Counted from the stretch's first letter, positions 26,664-36,866 are shown. The stretch is DNA of 49,658 nucleotides from JAGOEF01 sp964511665 (GCA_964511665.1 CAZEHA010000022.1:1-49658), one strand, 5' to 3'. A program made the numbers and translations. The notes: generated by a model from the sequence alone, not told the origin.

Positions 26664-27815
26664 TTATGCTTGTTTCATATAAGTTTGGGTGAAGCGTAGC
26701 AGACGTTGAACACTTTCGTGGATGATTTCTTCGGGATAAGCAATATTGAGACGAATTACTGAGCTCCATCTGTCGTCGAAGTGTATGCCGGGAACCACTG
26801 CCAGCTTTTCGGCTTCGTACAGCGACATGGCAAAATCAAATCCATCGCCAAAACCTTGCGGAAGGGCAGCACACAAGAATATGCCTCCATCGGCATCGAG
26901 ACAGGTATATCCTGCTTCTTGCAGTAGGCTGCCGGTTTTTCGAAAATTGTTTTTTACCTGTACACGAATTTCGTCTAAATAACTTTCAGCCTCGCAAGTG
27001 TGGCCGAGCCATGCTGCCAGCGACTGCTGCAGGGGCATAGGCGACGATAAGCCTGTGAAATCGTGAACGGCTGACATTTCATGTATCGCCACAGCAGGTG
27101 CTACCACATAACCCAATCGCCAGCCCGAAATTGAAAACTGCTTCGACCAGGAGTCGGCAAACAGTATGTAATCGCTCAGTAAATGATAGGGAATATAGGG
27201 CTTGTTGTTGTAATACAAATATTTATACACTAAGTCGATGACAATATAAACATGGTTCTGTCTACAGTAATGGCATATTGTCTCTATTTCGTCGCGACTG
27301 AAAACTTTACCTAGCGGGTTGCCGGGAGAAGCTAAGAAAACCAAATTGATGTTTTTGCTTTTTACTTGGTTTAAAAAGTCTTCAGTTTCGAAACTGCCGG
27401 TGCCAGCACTTTGATATAAATGAAAATCGTTCCCGAAAATTGCGGGTAATTCACGGTAGCTTTCATATACCGGAGCAATGGCCATTACATGAAGCTTTGC
27501 TTTAAGCTTTTTGAACAAATATGTGTAAATCAGCGAAATGGCCTCGGTACCGCCATTGGTAATCATGATGTTTTCGGAGGTAATCGCTGCACTGTGGCAT
27601 GCCAGGGCCGCTTGTTCGCGAAGCTGTTGCACTCCTAATCCCGGTGCGTACTGGTGATACTGGCTTCGGGCAAATTTTTCGAGATATTCGAGAAGCATTT
27701 CCGGTGGCCTGAATCCGGGAAGACCCTGTGCCAGATTGATGCCTCCGCCGCTTTTTACCATATTGCTGAAATAACTTATCAGCGATGTGTCGGGTAATTG
27801 TTGCATAGTAAACAT
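26664..27815 (-). CDS. PLP-dependent aminotransferase, class I/II
   Basis: A 383-residue fold-type I aminotransferase. The PLP lysine is K225 (DSWSKQFSISGWRLGY). N-terminal INLAQGLPGFRPP, the SPGNPLG loop (163-169), D194 (IVIDLVYKYL) and the C-terminal VIRLNIAYP carboxylate-binding Arg are in their usual order. The substrate cannot be fixed from sequence; the pattern is close to aspartate/aromatic aminotransferases and MalY/PatB-like relatives. It ends 13 bp before the yedK-like gene and probably forms a two-gene transcript with it. Confidence 0.9.
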   Translation of the reverse strand: MFTMQQLPDTSLISYFSNMVKSGGGINLAQGLPGFRPPEMLLEYLEKFARSQYHQYAPGLGVQQLREQAALACHSAAITSENIMITNGGTEAISLIYTYLFKKLKAKLHVMAIAPVYESYRELPAIFGNDFHLYQSAGTGSFETEDFLNQVKSKNINLVFLASPGNPLGKVFSRDEIETICHYCRQNHVYIVIDLVYKYLYYNNKPYIPYHLLSDYILFADSWSKQFSISGWRLGYVVAPAVAIHEMSAVHDFTGLSSPMPLQQSLAAWLGHTCEAESYLDEIRVQVKNNFRKTGSLLQEAGYTCLDADGGIFLCAALPQGFGDGFDFAMSLYEAEKLAVVPGIHFDDRWSSVIRLNIAYPEEIIHESVQRLLRFTQTYMKQA

Positions 27816-27916
27816 GTGTTGTATTGCGAATTCAAAAATACGAATTACAATCTTTTATTTGAAAATAAATAATTATTGAAGTGCATTAAGCTATGATTTC
27901 ATTCAAAAAATTTGAA

Positions 27917-28966
27917 TTATAAAAGGCAATTTAAGGCATCAACTTTGGCTTTGAAATGTTCAATTTGTTTAACCTGATTTTCAGTCAATCCCTTCATATT
28001 CTTGCCACATTCATAGGTGGTGCAAAACAAATCCTCAGTGTTGTTTACATGACCATTAGGGCAAATATACTTTTCTTTAGCTTTCCCAAGGACGTTTTTT
28101 ACCGTTTCAGTTTTCCCCAAATCTTTCAGGTTGTCGAGCAATGTTAAAATTTCTTTCATCAATTGTAAATCGGTTTTTGAATAGTAGTTTTTATTTGCCT
28201 TTAAGCACGCAACCGCAATATCAGTATTTTTGCTTTGCAATAAATCGAGCACGTCTTTGGCCGAAAATAAATCATTTGATACAATTATATCAAGTATTAC
28301 TTTGGGTGCTTGAGTAAGCTTTGAGTATAAAACTGTTATTGCTGATTCTTCTGCCAGATTTTTAAAATATGTGGGGACGTTTGTTATTAGTAAATTTTCT
28401 TGCTCAGTTCTCTGACTAACATGTTTAAGTATTGTGGTAAGATATATCTCGAGCAAGCAATCGGAGATTTCGGCAAAGGGTGCATTTAACAAATACAACC
28501 ATTCGTTTTGAATCGGGAGACTGTTTACTCTTAGTTTTGATTCTATAGTTCTTTTGGTAAGTTCTCTCTCGAGAGTGTCCTTATCTGTTATCGAATCGGT
28601 TAGAAAGTCCTCAAGGGTTTTCTCATCTTTACAGCGAATTCTTACGGCTGTTCCAATAACTGAAACCATAAACATTGACTTTCCTTTACCCGAAACCTCG
28701 TCAAAATCAATTTTTACTCCAACTATTGCATTGGCTCCAATATGACCTGCTTTTGTTTTTAATTTATCGATACCAATCTTGTATATTTTATGAAGTTTCG
28801 ATTGATATGTGTCTGACATTCCGCCAAATATATCAGTTATTGATGCACCAAAGTCTGAAAAGAAGTTTGTGCCAACAACAACATTGGTGGCAATCAAATC
28901 AATATATTTTTCGATACACGAACCCTCGATTGAGTTTGTGGTTGTTACTACTATTTCACTTTTCAT
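27917..28966 (-). CDS. YbjQ-domain (UPF0145) protein with C-terminal zinc ribbon
   Basis: A 349-residue protein. Residues 1 to about 110 are a YbjQ/UPF0145 domain (IVVTTTNSIEGSCIEKYIDLIATNVVVGTNFFSD ... GANAIVGVKIDFDEV), a pentamer-forming fold sometimes called heavy-metal-binding. The middle ~200 residues are helical without a recognised family. The C-terminus has a Cys/His zinc-ribbon-like segment (YICPNGHVNNTED then LFCTTYECGK). Function unknown. It has its own candidate promoter and a 315-bp upstream gap. Confidence 0.8.
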   Translation of the reverse strand: MKSEIVVTTTNSIEGSCIEKYIDLIATNVVVGTNFFSDFGASITDIFGGMSDTYQSKLHKIYKIGIDKLKTKAGHIGANAIVGVKIDFDEVSGKGKSMFMVSVIGTAVRIRCKDEKTLEDFLTDSITDKDTLERELTKRTIESKLRVNSLPIQNEWLYLLNAPFAEISDCLLEIYLTTILKHVSQRTEQENLLITNVPTYFKNLAEESAITVLYSKLTQAPKVILDIIVSNDLFSAKDVLDLLQSKNTDIAVACLKANKNYYSKTDLQLMKEILTLLDNLKDLGKTETVKNVLGKAKEKYICPNGHVNNTEDLFCTTYECGKNMKGLTENQVKQIEHFKAKVDALNCLL

Positions 28967-29281
28967 ATGGCCAAATGTTAATGAGGTTTACAATTTGCTG
29001 TTTAATTAAGACCAAAGATACATTACTGGATAATGATTTCACGTGTTTTAACCGAAAACGTAATAATAACGGGTTTATGAAGTAAAACTACAAGATTGTA
29101 ATGAACTTTCAAAGCATATTTCCATATTTTTTGCTTTTAGTTTTCGATATCAGAAATACAAACTTTTACTAGTTTCATTATTCATGAAATATTTATTTAA
29201 GAAAAACGAAATATTGTTTTAACAATAGCAATGTGTTTTCTGTGGTCGATAAATGCTTTAGATTAATGCCATTATTCTATT
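28967..29281. other. AT-rich intergenic region without a gene
   Basis: 315 bp between the YbjQ-domain gene and the DUF1287 gene. Apart from the TATCTTTG box at 29013-29020 I see no gene, RNA or clear repeat; the rest is AT-rich. Confidence 0.6.
29013..29020 (-). promoter_or_regulatory. Candidate -7 promoter box for the YbjQ-domain gene
   Basis: TATCTTTG on the minus strand is an exact TAnnTTTG match 46 bp before the ATG at 28966. The -33 element is not clear. Confidence 0.5.
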
Positions 29282-29860
29282 TTACGGGTACCGGTAGTGC
29301 CCAATAATGCGGAAGTCGAACAGGCAGTCTTCGAGAACCTGACCGGCTCCAATATTGTGAATTATCAGGTAACGGGTAAGAAACAGGTTCTTTTTGGCCG
29401 AGACTATTCCAATATGGGTAATGCCGCCGCCCAAATTCCAGCAAACAATGTCGCCGGGGCGGTAATCAGAAGCATTGTTGCTTATTTCGAGAACGCTGCC
29501 ATGGCGCGAAAAAAATGTCATCAGATTGGGAACCCTGCGGTGGTCTATGTTTTTGTCGGGCGCTTTTAGTCCCCAGTTTTTAGGATATTTGTCGAAGTTA
29601 CTTTTCATGTCTTCGTGTACTTTTTTCTGCAAATCGATACCCATTTTCCGGTAGGCACGTATCACTACGTCGGTGCATACGCCTTTACCTTCGGGCACAT
29701 CGCCGTTGGGGTAGGCAATGCTAAAGTACGACGGGTCGTACACCACCTTTTGTTTTGTTAGTTCAAAGGCCGAATCGGCCAGTTGGCTGTAAAAATCGCT
29801 TTGGCCAAACCCGTTGATTGCCAGTAAGATAAATATAAGTATTGTAGCAATATTTTTCAT
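29282..29860 (-). CDS. DUF1287 secreted protein (NlpC-like Cys/His hydrolase fold)
   Basis: A 192-residue protein with an N-terminal signal peptide (IATILIFILLAINGFGQ). The body is DUF1287: GKGVCTDVVIRAYRKMGIDLQ with a likely catalytic Cys, DHRRVPNLMTFFSRHG, RPGDIVCWNLGGGITHIGIVS with the His, and a final FRIIGHYRY. The Cys and His placement suggests a papain-like or NlpC-like amidase acting in the periplasm, possibly on peptidoglycan. It ends the neighbourhood formed with the lipase and the YfcC transporter, all on the minus strand. Confidence 0.85.
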   Translation of the reverse strand: MKNIATILIFILLAINGFGQSDFYSQLADSAFELTKQKVVYDPSYFSIAYPNGDVPEGKGVCTDVVIRAYRKMGIDLQKKVHEDMKSNFDKYPKNWGLKAPDKNIDHRRVPNLMTFFSRHGSVLEISNNASDYRPGDIVCWNLGGGITHIGIVSAKKNLFLTRYLIIHNIGAGQVLEDCLFDFRIIGHYRYP

Positions 29861-29927
29861 CAGTTTTTTATTTAATTGTATGCCGGTGGTTAATTTCTCA
29901 TAATAACTACATAAACCTTACCGAAAA

Positions 29928-31037
29928 TTAACGACCCGTCAAGTTGTTCTCTTTCATTTGCAGCGTTAGCTCGTAATAGGGGCGTAGCAAGTGATGTACA
30001 AACATGTGCCTGGTGTCGGCTCCATACTTCGACATATACAATGAGTCGGGTTGCAGCACAATGTAATTGCCGGCTCTGGCATAATTCATACTGATATCAT
30101 AATCGGGTTGTTGCAATCCGGTTGATTTCTCGATTTGCCGGTGCATTTTTTTACCCATGTATTTATGAAAACGCTTTGTGGTGCGGGTTAGCGGGCGGTT
30201 CATACTGTTGAACATGGGTTTTAATACAAGGCGGGCAGCAAAGCCTTGCTTTTTAATGATGCCGCGAGCATTGTAAAATGGACTTAATGTGTTGAAATCG
30301 TTGGTGGTTTGCAGCGAAAAGGGTGTTTCGGGTACCCAGTCGAGAGGGTTTACCACATTGTAGGCCCAGCCTTGTTGAGTGAGAATTTCGTAATCGTAGG
30401 CATAATATAAATTGCCGGGTTTAGGTGCTGCACTGCAGTAAGTTTTAATTTGCAAGTCAGGAGCTATGGATCCATCGGCCTGCAAATAGCGCAGCCACGA
30501 AGTGCACAGGTAGGCAATGGCGCCACCCTGACTGTGCCCGGTAATGATAATGCTGTTGCAGTGTTGATTGCTCAATGCCTCCATCTGAAGCAGTATTTCG
30601 CGGTGCATATAGGCCAAGGCAACCAGCCATCCTGCATGAACAGCCGCTCGTGGGTTGGTGGCCAGCATGTATTCGAAACTTTCATCCTGACTAAAGTTCC
30701 ATGTACCGGTTGCAGCACACATGGCAGTGTAGTAGTTTTGCGCCCAGCTCAAATTGTCGTCTTTGGTAGCATGAATATGCAGCACAGCCGTATTGTCGGG
30801 GCCAAGCCATATGTCGAATTGGTTTTTCAATGGGTATTCGGGCGAGCGATATTTCAGGCTATAGCCTTCGCAGAGTGGTATTTTAATCTGGTCCCACACC
30901 GTATCGCTCTGCCGGGCAATTATTCCCAACATACACAAGTACTCGTCGGGGTCGAAACCGGCTTGCAGTTGAACAGGCTGTGCCGTTGCCACCACACTCG
31001 CAATACCAATCGAAACTATTACTATCAGTTTTTTCAT
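29928..31037 (-). CDS. Secreted class-3-like lipase
   Basis: A 369-residue alpha/beta-hydrolase with a signal peptide (LIVIVSIGIASVVATAQ). The nucleophile elbow GHSQGGA contains Ser169, and the pattern IIITGHSQGGAIAYLCTSWL ... IKTYCSAAPKPGN resembles class 3 lipases; the following DWVPETPF may hold the catalytic Asp. The start was placed at MKKLIVIV (ATG ending at 31037), which begins the signal peptide. The reading frame stays open 194 codons upstream but there it only overlaps the transporter gene in another frame. The gap to the transporter stop is 11 bp, so the two are probably cotranscribed. Confidence 0.85.
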   Translation of the reverse strand: MKKLIVIVSIGIASVVATAQPVQLQAGFDPDEYLCMLGIIARQSDTVWDQIKIPLCEGYSLKYRSPEYPLKNQFDIWLGPDNTAVLHIHATKDDNLSWAQNYYTAMCAATGTWNFSQDESFEYMLATNPRAAVHAGWLVALAYMHREILLQMEALSNQHCNSIIITGHSQGGAIAYLCTSWLRYLQADGSIAPDLQIKTYCSAAPKPGNLYYAYDYEILTQQGWAYNVVNPLDWVPETPFSLQTTNDFNTLSPFYNARGIIKKQGFAARLVLKPMFNSMNRPLTRTTKRFHKYMGKKMHRQIEKSTGLQQPDYDISMNYARAGNYIVLQPDSLYMSKYGADTRHMFVHHLLRPYYELTLQMKENNLTGR

Positions 31038-31048
31038 GTCCGAATCAA

Positions 31049-32647
31049 TCAGAAACCGTTCATTTCGAGATATACCGTAGGCAAAAGCAGTAGTAATCCA
31101 ACAATAAACAGGGCCAGAATGAGCTTCCATACCCATCGAACCCAAATATCGTAGGGGATTTTGGCAACACCCAGGCATCCAATCAATACGCCCGATGTGG
31201 GAGTTATCATGTTGGTAAAGCCGTCGCCAAACTGAAAGGCCATTACGGTGGCTTGCCTCGAAATGCCTATTAAATCGGAGAAGGGAGCCATTATGGGCAT
31301 GGTGAGCGCAGCCTTGGCCGAACCCGATGGTATAATGATATTGAGCACGGTTTGTATGCCGTACATAATGCTGAGCGAACCGGCTTTGCCAATGCCCTGC
31401 ATGGTTTTCGAAAGGCCATACATAATAGAATCGACAATGTAACCGTCGGTGAGAATTACAATAATACCACCGGCCAAACCTACCACCAGCGCTGCCGAAA
31501 AAATATCTTTGGCACCTTCGAGAAATAGCTTGGTGATATTGTTGGCCGATTTGTTGATAGATATCCCCGAAGCCAAACCCATGGCCAGAAACAGCGTTCC
31601 AATTTCCATAACATACCATCCGTAACCCATTACACCCACAATAAGAAACACTATGGTATAGGCCAGCAGGTTGAGAATGAAAAAATGAACCGATTTACGC
31701 AACGAGAAAAACGCGGTTATGGCAAATAAGGCCGAAATTACCGGCAATGCCGGCAGGGTAAATGTGCTGTTGCCTATTTTCATGTTTGTTTCGGGGTAGA
31801 ACACGGCAAATGCAATAAGCGAAGCCAGCACAATAGCGTAAACAAACCAGGCAATGCGCGGGGTGTAATACACAACCTGCTCGTTGCTTTCGTTTTGCCT
31901 GTTTCTCCAGTATTGGTCTATGTTGTAGGTGAGGCTGCGCTCGGGTTTGCGATGAATGCGCCGCGCATAAATCATAATAAAAGAAAATCCCACGGCATTA
32001 ATCACCAACCAACAAATCATGCGATATTCTATACCGCTGAAAATGGGCAGGTCCGACAATCCCTGCGCAATACCAATGGTGAACGGGTTGAGCATGGCTC
32101 CGGCAAAGCCCAGATGTGCCGCCACATATACCATACACACACCGGTGATGCTGTCGTAGCCCATCGATATGGCCAACGGAACCAATATTATTACAAAGGC
32201 GATGGTTTCTTCGCTCATGCCAAATACGGCTCCAAACATGCTGAACATCAGCATAATGAGAATCATGACAATGTTGTTGACTCCAATCTTTTTTAACCAC
32301 CTGTAGCGTTCCAGCTTTGTGGTCGATTTAATAAAGGCCATTATGCCAATATCGAGTGCCTTGCTGGCGTTCATTATCCAGAATGCGCCCCCAATCATTA
32401 AAATAAACATGATGATATCGGCCTGATTGACAAAACCCTTGAACATGGCCGAAAATATTTGCCAGGTTTGGGGTGCCTGATCAACGCGGTGGAAACTGTC
32501 GGAAGCTATTACCATGCGTTCGCTGCCATCGGGCATTGTCTTTACAATGCGATTGAAACTGCCTGCCGGAACAAACCATGTCATGGCCGCAGCTATTACT
32601 ATTATCGAAAAGATAATTACATAGGTGTGCGGTACTTTTTTGAGCAT
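31049..32647 (-). CDS. YfcC-family (DcuC/ArcD superfamily) inner-membrane transporter
   Basis: A 532-residue protein with about 12-13 hydrophobic segments. N-terminal KVPHTYVIIFSIIVIAAAMTWFVPAGSF, GGAFWIMNASKALDIGI, FGAVFGMSEETIAFVIILVPLA, and the C-terminal IIPSGSAKAALTMPIMAPFSDLIGISRQ with FQFGDGFTNMITPTSG are hallmarks of the YfcC group. Relatives move amino acids such as arginine/ornithine or C4-dicarboxylates; the substrate here is unknown. It precedes the lipase gene by 11 bp and is divergent from mutA. Confidence 0.9.
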   Translation of the reverse strand: MLKKVPHTYVIIFSIIVIAAAMTWFVPAGSFNRIVKTMPDGSERMVIASDSFHRVDQAPQTWQIFSAMFKGFVNQADIIMFILMIGGAFWIMNASKALDIGIMAFIKSTTKLERYRWLKKIGVNNIVMILIMLMFSMFGAVFGMSEETIAFVIILVPLAISMGYDSITGVCMVYVAAHLGFAGAMLNPFTIGIAQGLSDLPIFSGIEYRMICWLVINAVGFSFIMIYARRIHRKPERSLTYNIDQYWRNRQNESNEQVVYYTPRIAWFVYAIVLASLIAFAVFYPETNMKIGNSTFTLPALPVISALFAITAFFSLRKSVHFFILNLLAYTIVFLIVGVMGYGWYVMEIGTLFLAMGLASGISINKSANNITKLFLEGAKDIFSAALVVGLAGGIIVILTDGYIVDSIMYGLSKTMQGIGKAGSLSIMYGIQTVLNIIIPSGSAKAALTMPIMAPFSDLIGISRQATVMAFQFGDGFTNMITPTSGVLIGCLGVAKIPYDIWVRWVWKLILALFIVGLLLLLPTVYLEMNGF

Positions 32648-32695
32648 ACTGAAAAATTAAAATTTTCGGCAAAATACAAATAAAAAACTTATGAC

Positions 32696-32723
32696 TTGAA
32701 AGAATTGGGTTCATATATCTTTG
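32696..32723 (+). promoter_or_regulatory. Candidate mutAB promoter (TTG, 17 bp, TATCTTTG)
   Basis: TTG at 32696-32698 and TATCTTTG at 32716-32723 fit the Bacteroidota promoter pattern, with a slightly short 17-bp gap. It predicts an untranslated leader of about 120 nt before mutA. I find no cobalamin-riboswitch B12 box in that leader. Confidence 0.55.
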
Positions 32724-32852
32724 TAGTTCGGGCTATTTTTTAGGCGGTATAGTTGCGCACTATCATTGCCTGCCTCAACAACATGATAAAAACATGCTCT
32801 TACTCAAAAAAATAACATTATTTTCGCCTGTTGAAACAAAAACTAAAATAGT

Positions 32853-34691
32853 ATGGCAGAAAATAATAGTTTATTCGGGGAATTCAAACCCATAAGCTAC
32901 GAGGAATGGCACGCACAGGTTATAAAAGACCTGAAGGGTGCCGACTACGGGCGAAAGGTGGTTTGGAACACCCTCGAAGGCATCAGCCTTGAACCTTTCT
33001 ACCGTTTCGAGGATGTGAAAGATCTGGCTTATTCCGATGCGCTTCCGGGAGAAAAACCCTTTGTCCGGGGCAGTGAGCCTTCGCACAGTTGGAAAATCAG
33101 GCAGGACTTCCGTGCTGCCGATCCGGCAGAAGCCAACCGCAAAGCATTGAAAGCATTGCAAAAAGGTGCGCAATCGCTGGGTTTCGTTACCTGCACTCCA
33201 CTCACTTATCAACAACTCGAAACATTACTTAATGGCATCGATCTGACCACAGTTCCGGTGCATATAGTAGGTAATGGCTCCGACGCGTCGGTTCCGGGTA
33301 TGATGGCAGAATATGCAGCAAAACATCATATTGACCCTAACGCAATAAAAGGTTCTTCGGGATTCGACCCGCTGGCATTTTTGATGCTGAGCGGAAAAAC
33401 ACCCTGCAACTCCGATTCCTGCCAATGCGTGGAAAGTGCATTCGCCAAAGCCGGAAACACGCTGCCGAATTTTAAATTACTGAATATCAACGCACGCCAT
33501 ATTCACAATGCCGGAGGCAGCATTGTTCAGGAACTGGCTACCGGTCTTGCCATGGGTGCCGAATACCTGCAACGCCTTACCGACGCCGGACATAGTATCG
33601 ACGACGTTGCGCCGCGCATGTTGTTTGTTTTTGCCCAAGGATCCAATTATTTCATGGAAATTGCCAAACTCAGGGCTGCCCGCTTGTTGTGGTCGGCCAT
33701 TTGCGACGAGTTCAATCCCAAATCGGCAGATTCCGGACACATGTGCATTTTTGCCGAAACATCCGAATGGAATAAAACCATTTACGACCCCTATGTAAAC
33801 ATCCTCAGAGCAACCACCGAAGCCATGTCGGGAGCACTGGGCGGCGCATCTGCCATCTGTGTTCAGCCTTTCGATGCGGTGTACAGCTGCAGCGATGATT
33901 TTTCGGAACGCATTGCCCGCAACATTCAGATTATTCTTAAAGAAGAAGCCCATTTCGATAAGGTGAACGATCCTGCAGCCGGCAGTTACTATATTGAGCA
34001 CCTCACCAAAGCCATTGCCGAAGAAGCGTGGAAACTCTTCCTTCAGATTCAGGATTTGGGTGGATTTACTCCGGCTTTCCGTCAGGAATTTATTCAGAAG
34101 TTTATTGACGAGACTTTAGCCAAACGCAACAGCAATGTGGAGACGCGTCGCGAGATTATTCTGGGGACAAATCAGTATCCGAATTTCAACGAAAAAGTAG
34201 ATGCTGCCAGACTGAAAAAGCCACATCCGTTACTCGAAGGCGGCATCAGACCCATTCGTCTTCACCGCGCAGCCGAAGCTTTCGAAGCCATGCGCCTGAA
34301 AACCGACAGTGCAGCACGCGAGATCAATGTGTTCATGCTGAAAATCGGTAATGTTGCCATGCGTCAGGCACGCGCACAATTTGCTGCAAACTTTTTTGCC
34401 TGCGCAGGGTTTCGCATTATCGACAATCTTGGATATGAAACAGTGGCTGAAGGCGTCAATGATGCCCTGGCAGCCAAAGCCGATATTGTGGTAATGTGCA
34501 GCAGCGATGACGAATATGCTTTGCTGGCACCCGAAATGTTCGGTTTACTGGGCAATAAAGCCATCAGCGTAATTGCCGGCAACCCTGCCTGCCGGCCGGA
34601 ACTTGAAGCAGCCGGCATCAGCAATTACATTCATGTGAAGTCGAACCTGCTTGCCGAACTGAAACAATATCAGCAAAAGCTGGGATTATAA
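32853..34691 (+). CDS. mutA: Methylmalonyl-CoA mutase small (beta) subunit
   Basis: A 612-residue protein with the mutase TIM-barrel: KDLKGADYGRKVVWNT, LEPFYRFEDV, EYLQRLTDAGHSIDD, and LFVFAQGSNYFMEIAKLRAARLLW. Its C-terminal domain aligns with the B12-binding Rossmann domain but has lost DxHxxG (the equivalent stretch reads LKIGNVAMRQARAQ), so it cannot bind cobalamin. This is normal for the non-catalytic subunit of the heterodimer. The pair interconverts succinyl-CoA and methylmalonyl-CoA, in Bacteroidota often toward propionate. mutB follows after 29 bp in the same operon. Confidence 0.95.
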   Translation: MAENNSLFGEFKPISYEEWHAQVIKDLKGADYGRKVVWNTLEGISLEPFYRFEDVKDLAYSDALPGEKPFVRGSEPSHSWKIRQDFRAADPAEANRKALKALQKGAQSLGFVTCTPLTYQQLETLLNGIDLTTVPVHIVGNGSDASVPGMMAEYAAKHHIDPNAIKGSSGFDPLAFLMLSGKTPCNSDSCQCVESAFAKAGNTLPNFKLLNINARHIHNAGGSIVQELATGLAMGAEYLQRLTDAGHSIDDVAPRMLFVFAQGSNYFMEIAKLRAARLLWSAICDEFNPKSADSGHMCIFAETSEWNKTIYDPYVNILRATTEAMSGALGGASAICVQPFDAVYSCSDDFSERIARNIQIILKEEAHFDKVNDPAAGSYYIEHLTKAIAEEAWKLFLQIQDLGGFTPAFRQEFIQKFIDETLAKRNSNVETRREIILGTNQYPNFNEKVDAARLKKPHPLLEGGIRPIRLHRAAEAFEAMRLKTDSAAREINVFMLKIGNVAMRQARAQFAANFFACAGFRIIDNLGYETVAEGVNDALAAKADIVVMCSSDDEYALLAPEMFGLLGNKAISVIAGNPACRPELEAAGISNYIHVKSNLLAELKQYQQKLGL

Positions 34692-34720
34692 AACGATTGT
34701 TGCATTAAAACAGAATCAAT

Positions 34721-36847
34721 ATGAAACCCGATTATAAAAAGACAAATTTTATGAAGCAGGTAAAGCCTTCGGGCAAAGCCGGTATTCAGGGCGGGTGGCT
34801 TACTCCCGAACAGATACCTGTGAAACCTGTCTATACAAAAGACGACCTGCTGAACATGGAGCATCTGAACTATGCTGCCGGACTGCCTCCTTACCTGCGC
34901 GGACCTTATTCCACCATGTATGTGATGCAGCCGTGGACAATCAGACAGTATGCCGGATTTTCAACAGCTGAAGAATCGAATGCTTTTTACCGCAGAAACC
35001 TGAAAGCTGGTCAAAAAGGCCTTTCGGTAGCTTTCGACCTGGCTACCCACCGGGGCTACGACAGCGACCATCCGCGTGTGGTGGGCGATGTGGGTAAAGC
35101 CGGTGTTGCCATCGACAGCATCCTCGATATGAAAGTGCTGTTCGATGAGATTCCACTGAACCAGATGAGCGTTTCGATGACCATGAACGGGGCTGTGCTT
35201 CCCATCATGGCATTCTACATTGTGGCTGCACTCGAACAGGGAGCAAAGCTCGAAGAACTGGCCGGAACCATTCAGAACGACATTCTTAAGGAATTCATGG
35301 TTCGCAACACCTACATTTATCCCCCGGAATTTTCGATGCGGATTATCGGTGATATATTCCGCTATACCAGCGAAAAAATGCCGAAATTCAATAGCATCTC
35401 CATTTCGGGATACCACATGCAGGAAGCCGGTGCTACCAACGATATTGAATTGGCCTATACACTGGCTGATGGTCTTGAGTATCTCCGTACCGGAATTCGT
35501 TCGGGTCTCGACATCGATGCATTTGCACCCAGATTGTCGTTTTTCTGGGCTATCGGGATGAATCATTTTATGGAAATTGCCAAAATGCGTGCAGCCCGTC
35601 TGTTGTGGGCAAAAATGGTTAACCAGTTCAATCCGAAAAACCCAAAATCGCTTGCACTGCGCACCCATTGTCAGACCTCCGGTTGGTCGCTTACCGAGCA
35701 GGATCCGTTCAATAATATTGCCCGTACCTGCATCGAAGCTATGGGAGCAGCATTGGGACACACACAAAGTCTGCATACCAATGCATTGGATGAAGCCATT
35801 GCGTTACCCACCGATTTTTCGGCTCGTATTGCCCGTAATACTCAGATTTATCTGCAGGAAGAAACCAATATCTGCAAACAGGTTGACCCATGGGGTGGTA
35901 GTTATTATGTAGAATCGCTCACCCATGCCATTGCTCATCGTGCCTGGAAGCACATCGAGGAAATTGAGCAACTGGGTGGTATGGCAAAAGCCATCGAGTC
36001 GGGTATTCCCAAAATGCGCATAGAAGAAGCTGCTGCACGGGCTCAGGCTCGCATCGACAGTGGAAACCAGACCATTGTGGGGGTGAACAAATATCGACTC
36101 GAGAAAGAAGACCCCATCGATATTCTTGATGTTGACAATACTGCCGTTCGCTTGGCGCAATTAGAACGACTGAAAAAACTGAAAGCCGAACGTAACGAAG
36201 ATGAATGTCAGGCTGCACTAAAAGCCATAACGCGCTGTGCCGAAACCGGCGAAGGCAATTTATTGGAATTGGCAGTAGTAGCTGCGCAAAAAAGGGCTAC
36301 ATTGGGAGAAATTTCAGATGCATGCGAAATAATAGCAGGGAGGTATAAAGCTGTGATACGATCAATATCAGGAGTGTACTCATCGGAAGCGCAAAACGAC
36401 CCCGATTTCGAAAAAGCAAGGGTATTGTGCGAACAATTTGCAGCCAAAGAAGGCCGCCAACCACGTATTATGATTGCTAAAATGGGGCAGGACGGGCACG
36501 ACCGCGGCGCCAAAGTGGTTTCTACCGGCTATGCCGACATCGGCTTCGACGTTGATATAGGGCCTTTGTTCCAGACTCCCGAAGAAGCAGCGCGTCAGGC
36601 AGTTGAAAACGATGTACATGTGCTCGGTGTATCGTCGCTTGCGGCAGGGCATAAAACCTTAATTCCTGCTGTAATTGACGAGCTCAAAAAGCTTGGACGT
36701 GAGGATATTATGATTATTGCAGGTGGTGTTATCCCTGCTCAGGATTACGCATTCTTGTATGAGAATGGTGTTGCTGCAGTTTTTGGACCGGGAAGCTCGG
36801 TGGCAAAAGCAGCAGTACAAATACTCGAATTGCTGATGCAGGAATAA
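34721..36847 (+). CDS. mutB: Methylmalonyl-CoA mutase large (alpha) subunit
   Basis: A 708-residue cobalamin-dependent mutase. The substrate barrel carries RGPYSTMYVMQPWTIRQYAGFSTAEESNAFYR, FDLATHRGYDSDHPRV and TSGWSLTEQDPFNNIARTCIEA. The C-terminal B12 domain has DGHDRG (D591, H593, G596), where H593 is the lower axial ligand of cobalt. All expected parts are present, so this is the catalytic subunit. The start at 34721 is the first ATG; a second at 34751 is possible. It ends in a hairpin terminator shared with the convergent dapA gene. No epimerase or meaB gene is next to it in this window. Confidence 0.97.
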   Translation: MKPDYKKTNFMKQVKPSGKAGIQGGWLTPEQIPVKPVYTKDDLLNMEHLNYAAGLPPYLRGPYSTMYVMQPWTIRQYAGFSTAEESNAFYRRNLKAGQKGLSVAFDLATHRGYDSDHPRVVGDVGKAGVAIDSILDMKVLFDEIPLNQMSVSMTMNGAVLPIMAFYIVAALEQGAKLEELAGTIQNDILKEFMVRNTYIYPPEFSMRIIGDIFRYTSEKMPKFNSISISGYHMQEAGATNDIELAYTLADGLEYLRTGIRSGLDIDAFAPRLSFFWAIGMNHFMEIAKMRAARLLWAKMVNQFNPKNPKSLALRTHCQTSGWSLTEQDPFNNIARTCIEAMGAALGHTQSLHTNALDEAIALPTDFSARIARNTQIYLQEETNICKQVDPWGGSYYVESLTHAIAHRAWKHIEEIEQLGGMAKAIESGIPKMRIEEAAARAQARIDSGNQTIVGVNKYRLEKEDPIDILDVDNTAVRLAQLERLKKLKAERNEDECQAALKAITRCAETGEGNLLELAVVAAQKRATLGEISDACEIIAGRYKAVIRSISGVYSSEAQNDPDFEKARVLCEQFAAKEGRQPRIMIAKMGQDGHDRGAKVVSTGYADIGFDVDIGPLFQTPEEAARQAVENDVHVLGVSSLAAGHKTLIPAVIDELKKLGREDIMIIAGGVIPAQDYAFLYENGVAAVFGPGSSVAKAAVQILELLMQE

Positions 36848-36866
36848 ACTTACTGAAATAGTTACT

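Noticed and set aside
31038..31619. 194 extra N-terminal residues of the lipase frame
   Set aside because: This is the antisense-frame reading of the YfcC transporter gene; a proper signal peptide starts at 31037.
32724..32852. Cobalamin riboswitch before mutAB
   Set aside because: The leader is long enough to be suspicious, but no B12-box sequence or matching helices are visible.
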